From Benincasa hispida (Eukaryota > Streptophyta > Magnoliopsida > Cucurbitales > Cucurbitaceae), in assembly GCF_009727055.1 (NCBI RefSeq), contig NC_052357.1:21448166-21512165 (forward strand): a stretch of 64,000 bases of DNA, read 5' to 3'. This document shows, piece after piece, positions 1 to 12,651 of the stretch. The translations under genes were made by a program, and so were the position numbers. The notes under the pieces were generated by a model. That model did not search any database. It had not been told where the DNA came from and saw only the letters and a program-made list of their open reading frames with translations. Each line of letters opens with the position of its first letter. Within the stretch, counting starts at the first letter, position 1.

Positions 1-540
1 ACCATGACCTTTTTTTCTAATTTCTTAATTCAAAATCACAAATAGGTAGGAAAGAAGAAATATTACTTTTTATAAGATACCGTTGAGATTAATATGAATT
101 GAAGACGATATAAGAGTTCAAATAATTGATGGGATTCAAAATTCTAAAGTTTTTCTATTCACTTTTTATGTTGCATAAAAAAAAATTGTACATATTCTAA
201 ACCACTTGTACAGTTTAATATGGTATCAAATTTGAAAAATAGTCGGCCTATAGGACGGTCATTTAGTTGTTACATACTAAACAACTTTTTCTTTTATAAT
301 TTTTTTTTTTGAAATAACATACCATACAAATTAATTTAACAAAAATAATCAAAATAAGTACTTATAGAAGTGCGAATATTAAAACCATATATATCCGGTG
401 TAAGTTAAGAGTTTAGGAGTGGAGAATAGACTTACTTTCCCTGAGGTTATAATGATGTATGTTTATAGGAGTACATGACCTAAGTTATCCTCTATAGAGT
501 TTCGGAACTACATCAAAATAATCCTTTATCTTCTCGATTT

Positions 541-720
541 GGGACATGTGAGGGACATGTCCCATTGACCATTTTGTTAGGCCCGACCTCAGCCAAGAAC
601 ACATGTTCTCCTAGGCCCATTATGGTCCTAAGATGATGTTCTTGGGTCGTTTTGGCCAAGCATATTTTGGTTTTAGGACGATATTTTTGGGCTGAGGCCC
701 CAAGCTAACTCTCTTTCCTA
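541..720. repeat. Degenerate GC-richer repeat with inverted words
   Basis: A GC-richer island in AT-rich surroundings. It contains gggacatgt followed closely by acatgtccc, and two facing copies of a word like 'cctcagcc(a)aagaaca' / 'tgttcttgggtcg ... gggctgaggcccc'. This suggests the remnant of a small inverted-repeat transposon. No target-site duplication was identified. Confidence 0.3.
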
Positions 721-2235
721 AGTCCGTTTTGAGTTTAGAGTACTACATTTGATCTTAATCTTGTTATTTTCTTAATCCTAACGTTTTTGTTTCTATTTGA
801 TGTCGATTATGTCCTATGATTTAAAAGCATCTATATAACAAAATAGTATAAGAGGTAGAAAATCTTGGAGGATATTACCTTGCAAACAAAATAAGATGTC
901 ATTCATAGTGGAATAAGAGTCGATCCAATTCGTTGTCATTTTGTAACCTCAAATTTTGATGGAAACATATCTTAAAGATATTCTTGATTTAGATCTTTGT
1001 CGATCTTCTCTTTGATATGCACATTATTGGGGGAATTCACTTTTTCTTCTGTTAAAGTTTTCTTTTTTAAAATTAAATAAAGTTAAGAATGAAAACTTTT
1101 AAAATGAGAAGATTCGAATTTAAATTAATTTTTTTAGTTCAATAATTATAAAGGTAGATGATCGGATAAAAAATATTTAAAACAGTAATTAGTATTTTAT
1201 CTACTCCACTATAATTTTATGGTTGGCCTCTAAATTATAAATTTAGAGCATTATATATGTCTCTTAAAATGCTAAAGACTTGACTTACAAAAAAAAAAAA
1301 AAATGATTCAAATGATAGTCAAGGCTATGCACTGAATATTGGTAAATTAAATGAAAGTATTAATTTTAGGGTGGACCTTAGAAGAGAATAGTAAGCAGAG
1401 ATTCTTATACAATTTATAGTCCACAAAATGTCACATCAATTGTGCAACTATCTTATCATATAAAAGATATTATGATTGTATATATTGAGAAAGCCAACAA
1501 TACAACAATATATTGTTGGTGATTTTTCATCATGAGAAGTTTTAATTATTGCTATGCCCTCTATTTTATGTATGTAATTTACATTAATTCTTTTTCTAAT
1601 ATTTGATAAATTTGCATGATTACATTATACTATTGGGCTCTTTTATTTAATACTTCGTCAAGAAAAGTAAGCAATTGGAAAAAATAAATAATGAACTCAA
1701 ATTATTATTAGTAAATATAACATAATGCTAAAAAATATAGATATAGCAAAGTTTAGATAACCTATAGCGTTAGTAGAAATCTATCAATAAGATACCACAT
1801 CATTAGTAGTAGTCTATCAATAATAGATAATACCCATTGTAATTATATAAGAGAAAGTTGAATTTAAACATTAAAACCGAAGGCTTTATCGTAAAAATTA
1901 AATGGATAGTTGGAATGTCCACCTTCATATCTATGTAAACATATAAACATATAGAATAAATTTTAGGTTTAACTATTTCAACGAAATCTTTCCATTTCTT
2001 ATTTTGGTTGAGGTTTGTAATTTTAATGTTTGTACTTTTAATAAATTTTAAATTTAATTATTTAAAGTTAATTTTCACCAAAATTGGTTAAATAATATAA
2101 TTTACATTAAAGGGAATACAATATGGGGATATGTTTTAAAAAAATTATAATATAAATGCTAGTAGATGACATTTTTTTTTTCTTTTAAATCAACTATAAA
2201 CTAGTAGTGATGACTAAATTTAAGATTTTTTTGAA

Positions 2236-2352
2236 AGTACAAGAACTAGTTGGACAATTGAAAGTGTAGGAATTAAAATTGGACAACTAAAATTATAGGA
2301 ACTAAAATTGAACAGATGTCAAAGTATAGGAATTAAAATGATTGAACCTAAA
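2236..2352. repeat. Imperfect tandem repeat 'agtataggaattaaaatt-gaaca'
   Basis: Four to five imperfect repeats of a unit of roughly 25-30 bases containing (a)taggaa(t/c)taaaattg(g/a)aca. This resembles repeats often seen in decayed plant transposons. A short open frame that overlaps it (2308-2622) is low complexity and is not called. Confidence 0.5.
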
Positions 2353-3065
2353 TTTTATAAATTGGCTTTGTTAAAAAGTATAATATTACAAATATGGAGT
2401 GAAGATTCAAATTACCTCCGATTGACAAAAAAAACCTTAATTAAACGGATAACTATTTTCAATGATAAAATTGTTAGAAATATTCAAAATATGCCAATAT
2501 GTCACTGTTTATTAATGACAAATAATGATAAACATCTATTAGTATTAGTCTATCAGTATGATGCTAAAAGATGTCTATCAGTATTTATCGTGATAAACAC
2601 TCATATTATATTATATTTATAAATAAAATTGGCTCATTTCCCTCTATTTAGAAATAATCTAATTAAATTATATTAAAGTTAACTTAATTGAATTCAAATT
2701 AAAATTTATAAACTTGACAAATTAAGAAAACTGAACTGAAACGTACATACATTGTATGGGGAGTAAATAATTAATATTGAACAACTCCATAACTTTAATC
2801 ATAAATGGTCTGTGGTTATGGCCCCATTTATTGTGTACCAAGGTAAAAGGTTGTCCTATTAAAAAAGAAAGGTAACAAAATGACAAACGTCTAGGTTTAA
2901 AGATTGGATTCATTGACCCAACTTCCAACCACTTTTTACTTTTACTTTTTGTCTTTTACACATATTTACCATCAACCCATTTAAAAAATAAATCTTTTAG
3001 TGCGGTTTTTTATTTGTATTTTTTAGAAGAAACATGTTGTTGTGGTTTTTGTGACTTGTTATAAG

Positions 3066-3070
<5 letters not shown>

Positions 3071-3097
<27 letters not shown>
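3071..3097. repeat. Poly-A tract (27 A)
   Basis: An uninterrupted run of 27 A residues. No retroposon or coding sequence is recognised immediately upstream, so it is not called a SINE or LINE tail. Confidence 0.95.
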
Positions 3098-3460
3098 TCA
3101 ACATATTAAATTTTTTTAATACTCTTAAATAAGTAGAAAAATATCTCAATAGTTGTATGCCACTGAGCTTTATTATATTTTACCTTAGAGTGATGGGTAA
3201 ATTTTGAATTCCATAGAAATGTCGAGTCACAATTTTATTTCATTATTGATAAAATATCAGCATCCATATATAGTTGTTAAAAAACATCATACATATAAAA
3301 TATTTAATTAATAAATTGACACATTTCAAATATTTTTTTTTTGTGAGTATTGCTCTTAAATTAGTAAAATGTTTATGAGATTTCTCTTTCTTTAATAACG
3401 TGAATCATTAAGTTTGTGAAGTCTCTTTCTTTATTGTAATTTCATTAATTTTGTAAAAAG

Positions 3461-3476
3461 TATATATATATATATA
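3461..3476. repeat. TA microsatellite
   Basis: Sixteen bases of perfect (TA)n. Similar short TA runs occur at about 5048-5064, 5377-5396 and 51568-51588. Confidence 0.9.
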
Positions 3477-4634
3477 ATTTTGTATATCGAAACTAAAAAT
3501 GTCGATGAAAATGTCAACATCTGTATTAAAATTAAAAACCCTTTTCAACCATAAAAAACATGTGCCACTAGTACCCTGTAAACACAATAGATATATAGTA
3601 CTTGGCTGGGGAAAACATGGGAATTTAAAGAAAAAAAAAAAAAAACTAATTGGTGACCATTTATTTATTTTATTTTATTTTTTAATTTTACCTTACGAGG
3701 AAATGGAAAGAAAATCATTCTTGTAAAAACATTTTTTCTAGAAAAAAAAAAATCATAGAACGTTTACCAAATATAAATAATTATAACATTTGAATATAAT
3801 TTCCACTCCATTAAAGTTTATTTTGAACAAGTTTTTAAGTGTTTAAAAATATTTGAAAACACTTAAAAGTGGTTACAAAAATTTCTTAATTTATTAATTT
3901 TCTAAATCCCGTTTAGAAAATTGAACATATAAATCCCACATGATAATCATCACCATACCTAGTAAATTCATGACTGATCCAAACAGTTTTTAATCCTTCA
4001 TACCCATCAATAAGTTGTCTAAGCTTATGGCCCCCATTTACATACACATTGTACTAAGCTTTGTGCTTATCCTAAGGAAAAAGAAATAATTTAAGCTGAT
4101 AAATATCTATTGCCCATTGGTAACAGCCAAATCTTAAGTGAAAAATAGATTTGAATTAATATTGTACCACCTATTTTTTATTAAAATATTTTTCTAATTT
4201 TTTAAAAATACAAAAAATATGTGTTCATTAATTTTAAAACAAAGTTTTCTTCAACCTTTTCGCAATATATTGCTCATTTTCATATTGTATGATCTATGAT
4301 TGTATATTGCGATTTCACTCTTATTAAGAACGTATTTAGTTGTATCTAATTAATTGATACAAGTCTATTTTAACTAAGTTATTACTCATTCTCATAAATT
4401 TTTGGTCTTCTTTTCAACCATATATATATACTCATTTTTTTTTTTAAAACAAAAAGAAGACTTTTAATGCTCTAAATATTGAAGGAATCTAAGTTTAAAT
4501 TTTGAGATATCATAACTTTAAGCTCAATTAACCAATTAATTTTTTTTTTAATATATATTTCGTATAACTTAACAAGATTTACATGTTGTAAGGTAACTTA
4601 TTTGACCATTCAACCAAAAATCAACATAGAGATG

Positions 4635-5245
4635 TCACAATGGAGTGGTACGGGGTCGAGGATTGGGGTAGAGATTTCTCGTCTCCATCAAATTCTCTAC
4701 AAGGATCAGGCTAGGGATTCCCCACGAGAAATTTATGAAGATTGGATTCCCTGTAGAGAATTTTTCCCGTTTGATTTTTTTTAAAAAAAATCATTTAACA
4801 TAAATCACTACTGACAAAAAGTTTTAATTAAATGGTTAGCTTTATATGATTAGTTCCATGTGGACAATTAGAATTTAAAGAAAAATTACTCAAAATTTTG
4901 AAGTTGAACAAAATAATTATCTATCAAATTATTCCTAACATAATCTAAATTTATTAGAATTCAAACATATATTTTTTTTTACACTAATTCAAACATATTC
5001 ATTATTTTGACCATTAAACAATAAATGTTGAAAGTTAAATATAATATTTATATATATATATATAAAAAAAAGATAACATTAACTTATAATAATAAATATA
5101 AGAAAAAAGCCTATCGGAACAGAGATGGGGTGGGGATGGGGAATGCATCCTTGTCTCAATGCCCATTTAACTTTTGGAAAAAAATTTCTCCTACTCCCTC
5201 CTCCATTCCTTGCCTAAACGAGGAATAATCTCCACTCCGTTGAGA
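4635..5245. repeat. Possible small non-autonomous transposon remnant
   Basis: Two GC-richer patches (4637-4770, G-rich with 'gggattccccacgag'; 5118-5240, with 'ggggtggggatggggaat' and a C-rich end) enclose very AT-rich DNA. The outer ends carry facing words tggagtgg (about 4640) and ccactccg (about 5232). The arrangement recalls plant MITE-like elements rich in GGGGA/TCCCC. No duplication at the ends was confirmed. Confidence 0.3.
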
Positions 5246-6187
5246 ATCACATATTGAAAAAAACAAAAGATCTCACATTCTTTAGAAAATAGATGAATTA
5301 TTCTTACCATTGCCAATTAATTTTGAGATAGAACTTCGTACTATCAAATAGATACGTACTTATGAAAGAGGTAGATTATATATATATATATATATAGTTT
5401 TGGCCCTCAAGACAGAAAAGATGGAGAGGGAGAGATTAAAAAATAAAAAGATAATTTTATCCCTCAAAAATGTTTTTTCCCTTAAAAAAATTTGTGATTA
5501 AAATGAACCAAAATATTTATAAATGTTGTAAAATTCATTATCTTTCCGTGACAAACCACGATGGACTATTACTTGTGTCTATCATATCCTGATATTTTGC
5601 TATTATTTATAAATATTTTCAATAATTTTATCATTTAAAACAATTTATCTTAAAAAAACCACATTTTTCAAAGAATATAATTTTTTTTTTAAATAAAGTT
5701 TTTGGTTTCAGGTTAATTTTAACAATGGGCATCTGCATGCTTCTCCCCCATCACTCACACTAAAAAAACAATTAAAATATTTAAAAATATATATAAAAAT
5801 AAATGATAGGTAATTTGGTGGAATGCATAAAGATAAGTACTCCCTAAGATGCATCTATGTATTTTTCTTTTAACACATTTTTCAAGCTTTTGGTTTTGGT
5901 TCAATTAGAGAAAAAAAAATCAATTCTATGTTTAATAGATTTAATAATTCTAAATGTTTGAAATTTATTAAAAGAATCACCTAATTAGACTTAAAATTTT
6001 AAAATTTAAGAACTAGAAAGTTAGAAATTTAAAAATTTATTAAACACATAATATATTTTTTTGATGTCGACACAAAATTAGAAGTTTTGAATGGAGACCT
6101 AACTTCTAATTTAACCTAAGATAAAATTGTAGAATGTACATGCACTCAAATCATACCCCAAGAAGAAAAGAAAGAAGAAAAAAATGG

Positions 6188-6195
6188 CTATAAAT
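6188..6195 (+). promoter_or_regulatory. TATA box of the zinc-finger gene
   Basis: CTATAAAT lies about 100 bases upstream of the ATG at 6293. Transcription would start near 6220, giving a 5' leader of about 70 bases. The match is to the plant TATA consensus; the start site is inferred. Confidence 0.55.
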
Positions 6196-6292
6196 GTAGC
6201 ATACATCATCAAGACGAGAAGATAGAAGTGAAAAAGAAAAAAATCATAAAAAAGCAACCACACAAATCCAAATTTGCTCCGTCCACAATAAA

Positions 6293-6814
6293 ATGTCCAA
6301 TCAAAGCCCCTCTTCCTCCATTCTGAAGCTTTTCGGCTTCCCATTGGTCGAACACGACGACAATCCGCCGGAGACACCCAACGCCGCCGGCATTGACACC
6401 AACTTCGACGACGACGACAGAAAGTTTCGCTGCCAATTTTGCCGCCGAGTTTTCGCCAACTCGCAAGCCCTCGGCGGCCACCAAAATGCCCACAAGAGAG
6501 AGCGTCAAAGAGCCAAACGCGCCCTTTATTTCCATGCCGCCGCACTCAGACCGCCGTCGCTTTACTCCGGCGTTTTCCCGACCAACATTGGTGGTGCCGG
6601 TGCTGGTGGTTCTAGAATTCTGCCTAGGAACGGTAACGGCTACTTTGCAGCGGCTGCGGCGGCGTACGGCGGCGTATCAGCGTCATCAGGGCGGTGGATG
6701 TTTGGGAATTCGGGCGAAGAGAAAATGGAAAATTCAGGGTGTAAATTGGGAGGTGAAAAGGGATTATGTGTTGATCTTCATCTTAAACTTTCTCCATCTA
6801 ATTCATCTAATTAA
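6293..6814 (+). CDS. Single C2H2 zinc-finger transcriptional repressor, ZFP5/ZFP6/ZFP8/GIS-like
   Basis: An intact 173-residue intronless frame in a distinctly GC-richer block. One plant-type C2H2 finger lies at residues 45-71: Cys47, Cys50, His63, His67 (C-X2-C-X12-H-X3-H), with the plant-specific QALGGH core at 58-63. An LKLFGF motif near residues 11-16 is typical of the single-finger ZFP5/6/8 and GIS group. The C-terminus ends in an EAR repression motif, DLHLKL, at 161-166. An alanine tract (about 117-123) and Gly/Ser-rich stretch fill the middle. In Arabidopsis such proteins act in the nucleus downstream of gibberellin and cytokinin in trichome and root-hair initiation, and the EAR motif recruits TOPLESS-type co-repressors; that role is known for the family and inferred here. 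The length fits the family. The first ATG after the TATA box is in frame. Overlapping frames on both strands are shadows. The exact orthologue is unresolved. Confidence 0.93.
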   Translation: MSNQSPSSSILKLFGFPLVEHDDNPPETPNAAGIDTNFDDDDRKFRCQFCRRVFANSQALGGHQNAHKRERQRAKRALYFHAAALRPPSLYSGVFPTNIGGAGAGGSRILPRNGNGYFAAAAAAYGGVSASSGRWMFGNSGEEKMENSGCKLGGEKGLCVDLHLKLSPSNSSN

Positions 6815-8253
6815 TCAATTACATTTTACACCTTCAATTTTGTTTCAATTTTCTTTTGTCAACTTCTTCCTTTTTTTCTTATTCCTTCAAATTTACTAGA
6901 AAAGTTTGATTAATATTTTCTTTACCAACTATGGCGAAAACTTGAGAACCCTTGATCCATTTTAACTCTAAAATTCCTTTTTCACAAGATTTAACTAAAA
7001 AAAAAGTGTTGCATTTTTTTTTTAAATTTTCATTTAAAACATATTTATAAAAAAGTACTCTCATTTTTTTGTTTTTTTTTTTTAAAAATTTAACATGTAT
7101 AGACGAGGATTTAAACTTTTGCCCTTTTTGGTCTAGAGCTAAATTTTTGTTAGAATTTTTGAGTTTTGACAATGTAATTCAATGATTAATTTGTGTATTC
7201 ATCAACTTATATTTGTGCAAAAACTCGATATTACTAGAATTTAGTGAGTTGAAGATTTGTTTTCTTTCTTTCTATTAAAATTATTGGGTGAATTAATCAT
7301 AAATTGAAATTTGTAACATTATTCTAAAGTACGGAGGTTAATTAGATAAAATTATAAATATATGATGAAAATTGATACAACTCCATAAATTTAAAATAAA
7401 AATTGAGTTTTATCTTAAACTATATATATATATAAATAAGCATAATCAATTGTCAATTTAAAATTTGTATTATCGATCTTACAAATTAAGTTTGTGATTC
7501 TATTTTCTCAATAAATATTTAGGAAAAAAAAGAAAGAAAAAAGAGAAAGAGAAGAAATAATGATGAAACCCTTTTTTTTCTTCTCGTAATTTAATTTTGT
7601 AATTGTAAATGAAAACATTGCCATATGAACCCAAGATATGACATTATTTGCTTCTGCCACCTCCTATTTCATTAATAAGATTAATATTAAAATATCAAGT
7701 TGGCTTAATTAAATAAGTGATTTAAATACAATTTGATCATAATTTTATGATGAATAATGGTAATTGATATACTAACATTTTTAATAAATTGTAAATATAG
7801 TAAACTCTTATCATTATAGGCTTTTTTGCTGATAGACTCCTAACTAGTTATATAATTCATAACTGATAGTCCTTGAGAGATAAATCTAAATTTTGCTATA
7901 TATACAAATTCTTTTGCATTTTATTATATCTATTAATAATTTCAACCTAATTGCAACTGCCTTTTTATCATTACTTCATTTTCTGTCACTTACCACTTAT
8001 ATACCATTTACTGATTAAAGCAGGAGAATTGAATTAAATGGCAAAAACAAGCTAATTATAGCACATAATTTAAACTTACCACTTAAATGATAATCTGATT
8101 TTCTTTTTTAATTAATTCCAGCCTTACCCTTGATATTTCATCTTCTTTGTTCTTAATTCATTAGAAACAAAGATGGGGAAGATCGAAGAGATTTAAGATG
8201 ATCCAATAATAAAATCTCACCCCCTAATCTCACAATCTCCCAAAAATTTCTCA
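6815..8253. other. 3' flank of zinc-finger gene, AT-rich, no gene seen
   Basis: It contains the presumed 3' UTR (no clear AATAAA found close to the stop), poly-T/poly-A runs around 7010-7090, a purine-rich tract at 7519-7560 and TA-rich DNA. Around 7800-7880 there are words of the 'ctgatagactcctaactagt' type that resemble dispersed repeats. Nothing coding is supported. Confidence 0.6.
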
Positions 8254-8810
8254 TATTAGGAGTGCAAATAAAATCTCACATTGGTTAGAGAAAAGAACGA
8301 TAATGAATATATAAGTGAGGATAATTATCGTTATTGGAATGAGGCTTTTAGATGGTACTAAAAACAAAACTATGAGAATTTATATTCAAAGTAGACAATA
8401 TTATATTATTGTGGAGATATGAAGAAATTGATTTTTTTGTAATAACTAATTCTTCTTGTCGATGTAGGCATTCTTTGGCCAAACCATGTACATCGCTTTG
8501 TTCCTTATCTTCTTTTTTTTTTTCATGCATGTGTTGAATGTTAAAAATCTGCAACAATCGCCATTACAGAAGAAGAGTTAGGGTGAGAGCATTTGAGAGA
8601 GTGATTGGAAGAGAGAGAGATTTTTCCTTCATTTGTTATTCCAAATTGAATAAAATTCATTTGAGAAGGAGGGGAAAAATCTTACCACGTGCGGAGTACA
8701 ATTGGCTGCGTGGCTCATTCTAATCACTCACACCATCTGCCCATTTCTTTTCTTTTGGATTACTTTTCTTCTAAGTTTTGGCCTAACAAATCTGCAAAAT
8801 AAGCCCAACA
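8254..8810 (+). mobile_element. 5' LTR of Copia-E
   Basis: About 557 bases, starting at a degenerate TATTAGGAGTG (expected TG...) and ending in CA just before a primer-binding site. The interior 'atctcacattggttagag ... tatataagt' resembles a short LTR type common in cucurbits, with a TATA-like 'atatataagt' near 8309. The start is inferred from that resemblance and is less certain than the end. Confidence 0.6.
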
Positions 8811-8813
8811 AAT

Positions 8814-8824
8814 TGGTATCAGAG
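8814..8824 (+). promoter_or_regulatory. Primer-binding site of Copia-E (tRNA-iMet)
   Basis: TGGTATCAGAG is complementary to the 3' end of initiator tRNA-Met, the usual primer for plant Copia elements. It sits three bases after the LTR end, which fixes the plus orientation of this element. Confidence 0.85.
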
Positions 8825-10480
8825 TTTTGACTATTAAAAATGCCGTTCTTAGGGAATTAAGATTAAAAAATCAGAATATTCATGCCATTAACGGAAGGAA
8901 CCGTGAGATCCGTAGTGGAAATAGGATCGGTCCCAAATTTTATTTTCACAGAAATCAAAATTTACAATACACAAATTATGCATCAAAACAAAAATTACAG
9001 CATGCTTCTAACAGAAGAAATTAGGAAAAAGGAAAATCTTACCCTTGAAGAACCGTTCTTCACATAATCCTTCTTCTTCACAAACCTTCCTTAAAAAACA
9101 TAGAACACCACCACAAGTGAGACCTCTGTATTCTTGTAGAGGATGAGAGTTTTCAGAAGGTATGGGCTATGAGTTTTAGGAAATGGAGAATATTGAGAAG
9201 GAAATTTTTTCAGGGGATCAAGCAGTAGAATTCATAGGGATCCTTTCTATGAAGAAGGTGAAATAGATTGATAAATACTAACTCCCACTAGCACGATTAA
9301 TTGAGAGAAAAAGGGAAGTTACAACTCCCTCCTAAAAATAATTTTAAAAAATAATTTAATTTTAATAAAATATTATACACACATATATATATGATAACCA
9401 TCTTATCATATAATATATATTAAACCATATGTTATGTCAAATATAACACATAACCTATAGTTCTTATATTGTATCAAATACAATATAACATATTTTTTTA
9501 TTTCTTTCAATAATGCATGATATTTAATATAAATCATATTTATAATAAATTTAATTATATGAATCTCATTCATATAATTAGTATTTGAATCAAATTCAAA
9601 TATTTAATTCATTTCATAATAAACTTTATATCATAATGTATCAAATACATTATATTAATTATATCACATATAATTAATTTAATTTAATTATATCACATAT
9701 CATTAATTCCATCAATTAATTTGAACAATTCAAATTAATCCAAAATTAATTCTCAAAAATCCATGTTGAGCTACAAAGGGGACCTTATGGACCTATAAAT
9801 TGAAGCTCCAATGGTACTTGAACAATTAATTAAACTTATTTAATTAAATTATTCAACATCCATTAACTATCGGTCACTCTACTAAATACCAACAGCTGCA
9901 CTCTTCGCACTACAGATATATTTCTGTGTCCATTGGATATGACCAGTCAACAGTGCAATGACCTTTCACAAACTGCTCATTAGTACAACTGGATCGAACT
10001 TACAGTTTTCCCTTGTAGTTACATCTAACTTCTAAAGTATCACTGATTCCTCTAATGAATAATAAGTCATAGTCGAACTATGACCAAACTTCTCTCGGGC
10101 CAAGACATGGTGTGTCACCATATTGTTCAAGCCTTGGAATCACCCCTTAATGGAGCAATTCATCTACTTATCCCGACATTAAGGAAAAAATAAATTCCGT
10201 CTTGTGTAGCTATGTTCTCAGCTCCCCAATCAAACGAATCCCCAAAACTGTAGGCTCATTGAGTCGGCAATCTGATCACTCTCACCCATACAAATCAAAG
10301 ATCTGCCTTCATAAACAGGAGTTCACAACTCACTCAGGATTCAGATCATGTCACCTATTGTCATCCTGGTGAAATGTAAGTCTCTATTATTAATGGTTTC
10401 ATATAATAAAACTAATCATTTTATGGTCCGATCTTATACAAACTCCTTTATATAGAATACCCTCGCTCACATGTCTCTAC

Positions 10481-12651
10481 TATTGGAGTTGATGCCCTAA
10501 ATCTTGTAGGGTTGTGTAGTTTGTAATTCTATTGTACAAAGATTTTATTTATTTAATAAAATATGAGATATTTTATTTGACATTTAGTAGCATTAAACCT
10601 ACAAACCAATAAACTAATATCCAAGGTTATCATCTGTAGCTTAAATATGTATGTAGAGATATATAGGTGGATCACGTTTAAGAGATAACCTAAATGGTTT
10701 GTAGTAGATGGATAAAGTTGGATATTTTATCCTTGTGACACTATGAGTACGACTCGCTTTGTAGATGTTACAGTTGTTGTAAAGTGCTACAAATGATCTG
10801 ATCCTGATCATTCATGTGGAGACATGTGAGCGGGGGTGTTCCATACAAAGGAGTTTGTATAAGATCGGACCATGAAATGACTATTCTCATTATATAACAC
10901 CGTTCATAATAGAGACTTACATTTCATTAGGATGACCATATGTGACATGACCTAAATCCTGAGTAAGTTGTGAACTCCTACCTAAGAAGGCAGTTCTTTG
11001 ATTTGTATAGGTAAGAGTGACCAGATTGCTGACTTAATAAGCCTACCATTTTCGGGATTCGTCTGATTGGGAAGCTGGGAACACAACTACACAAGATGGA
11101 ATTCACTCATTCCCCAACGTCGGGGCAAGTAGATAAATTGCTCCCTTAAGGGTTGATTCCGAGGCTTGGACAATGTGGCATCACACCCTTTCTTGGCCTG
11201 AAAGGGGCTTGGACATAGTTGGACTATGACTTATTGTTCATTAGAGGAATCAATGGTACTTAAGGAATTAAATGTAACTACAGGGGCAAAATGGTAATTT
11301 TGGTATGGTAGTACTTACGAGCAATTTATGAAGGGTTATCGCACTATTGACTGGTTATATCCAATGGACATATAAATATATCTGTAGTACGAAGAGTGCA
11401 ACTGTCGGTCTTTAGTGGGGTACCCGACAGTTAATGAATGTGAGTAATTTAATTAAAAGAGTTTAATTAATTATTTAAGTACCATTGAAACTTCAATCTA
11501 CAGGTCCATGAGGTCCCCCTATAGCTCAATAGGGATTTATGAGAATCAATTTCGGACTAATTTGAATTGTTCAAATTAATTGAGGGAATTAATTATATGT
11601 GATATCATTAATTTAATTTAATTATATATGATAAAGTTTATTTGAATTGTTTATTTGAATTGTTCAAATTAATTGAGGGAATTAATTATATGTGATATCA
11701 TTAATTTAATTTAATTATATATGATAAAGTTTATTTGAATTGTTTATTTGAATTGTTCAAATTAATTGAGGGAATTAATTATATGTGATATCATTAATTT
11801 AATTTAATTATATATGATAAAGTTTATTTGAATTGTTTATTTGAATTGTTCAAATTAATTGAGGGAATTAATTGTATTTGATACATTATAATATAAAGTT
11901 TATTTGAAAGGAAATAAATATTTGGATATGATTTAAATATTAATTATGTGAATTGGATTCATATAATTAATTTTAATATAAATGAGATTTATATTAAATA
12001 CTATATATTAATGAGGAATTATAATTATAGGTTATATTGTACATGATACAATATTAAACTATAGATTATGTATTATATATGATATACCATATAGTTATAA
12101 ATATATATAATAAGTTAGTTATTATATAATTATTTATTAAAATTTAATTTAATTTTAATTTTAAATTTAAAGGGAGGAAAATAACTTCCTTCCCTTTAAT
12201 TCTCTCTTAAACTGACGTGAAGAAGGGACAGTTATCTGATCTACTTGATTGTTTGTTTATTCATCTTCTTCACAGAAGACAAAAAGAAGAAATCTCTATA
12301 ATTCCTTAAATACCTTCTCCTTTTAATTACTCTCCCTCTACAAAAAAACTAAGAGCCCACACTTCCTTAGAGACTCTTTATCCATAGGAGAATACAGAGG
12401 AAACACCTTTCGATGGTGGCCATTTCGGATTACGATTTGTTCGTGACAAATTCGGAGAAGGGATTTTCGTGAAAAAGATTTGTTCTTCAAGGGTACGTAT
12501 TTTTCTAAACCTTTTTCCTTTTCTCTTCTTTATGGGCATGCTGTAAAATTTTAATTTCACTACATAATTTGTTTATGTATTTTGTGATTCTGTGAAAATA
12601 AAAAATTGGGACGATCCACATTTCCATTTAGGGCCTTCATAGGTTCCTTCA
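10481..12651 (+). mobile_element. Solo LTR A1 (plus strand) inside A2
   Basis: Same family as A2 in the opposite orientation. It starts at TATTGGAGTTGATGCCC and ends ...TTCCTTCA. Flanks tctac (10476-10480) and tctaa (12652-12656) fit a slightly mutated target duplication. The surrounding A2 sequence continues across the insertion ('...cacatgtctctac' / 'atgaatgatcagg...', continuous in related LTRs). It is about 2.17 kb, longer than A2 because of an internal tandem repeat at 11561-11880. Confidence 0.75.
11561..11880 (+). repeat. 93-bp tandem repeat in LTR A1
   Basis: The word 'tgagggaattaatt' recurs at 11581, 11674, 11767 and 11860, exactly 93 bases apart. This gives about 3.4 nearly identical copies of an AT-rich unit. 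A2 has only one copy, so the expansion happened within A1 (or in the assembly). Confidence 0.9.

Larger units (their letters stand above)
1..6187. other. AT-rich intergenic region with no recognisable gene
   Basis: No open reading frame here looks like a protein: the few of 60-104 codons are low-complexity Lys/Asn/Ile/Phe strings expected in AT-rich DNA. The region holds homopolymers, TA microsatellites and degenerate dispersed repeats, listed separately. The last few hundred bases before 6188 should contain the promoter of the zinc-finger gene, but I recognise no named element beyond the TATA box. Confidence 0.7.

Noticed and set aside
2308..2622. 104-codon open frame
   Set aside because: Low-complexity Ile/Lys/Asn composition, overlaps a tandem repeat, no start context, homology words or conserved motif.
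6111..6545. Minus-strand frames opposite the zinc-finger gene (6111-6545, 6209-6535, 6301-6495)
   Set aside because: Antisense shadows of the GC-rich zinc-finger frame. The plus strand has the finger, EAR motif, TATA box and proper ATG.
6393..6899. 168-codon plus-strand frame overlapping the zinc-finger gene
   Set aside because: A +1 shadow: Thr/Arg-rich then Phe/Leu-rich with no domain.
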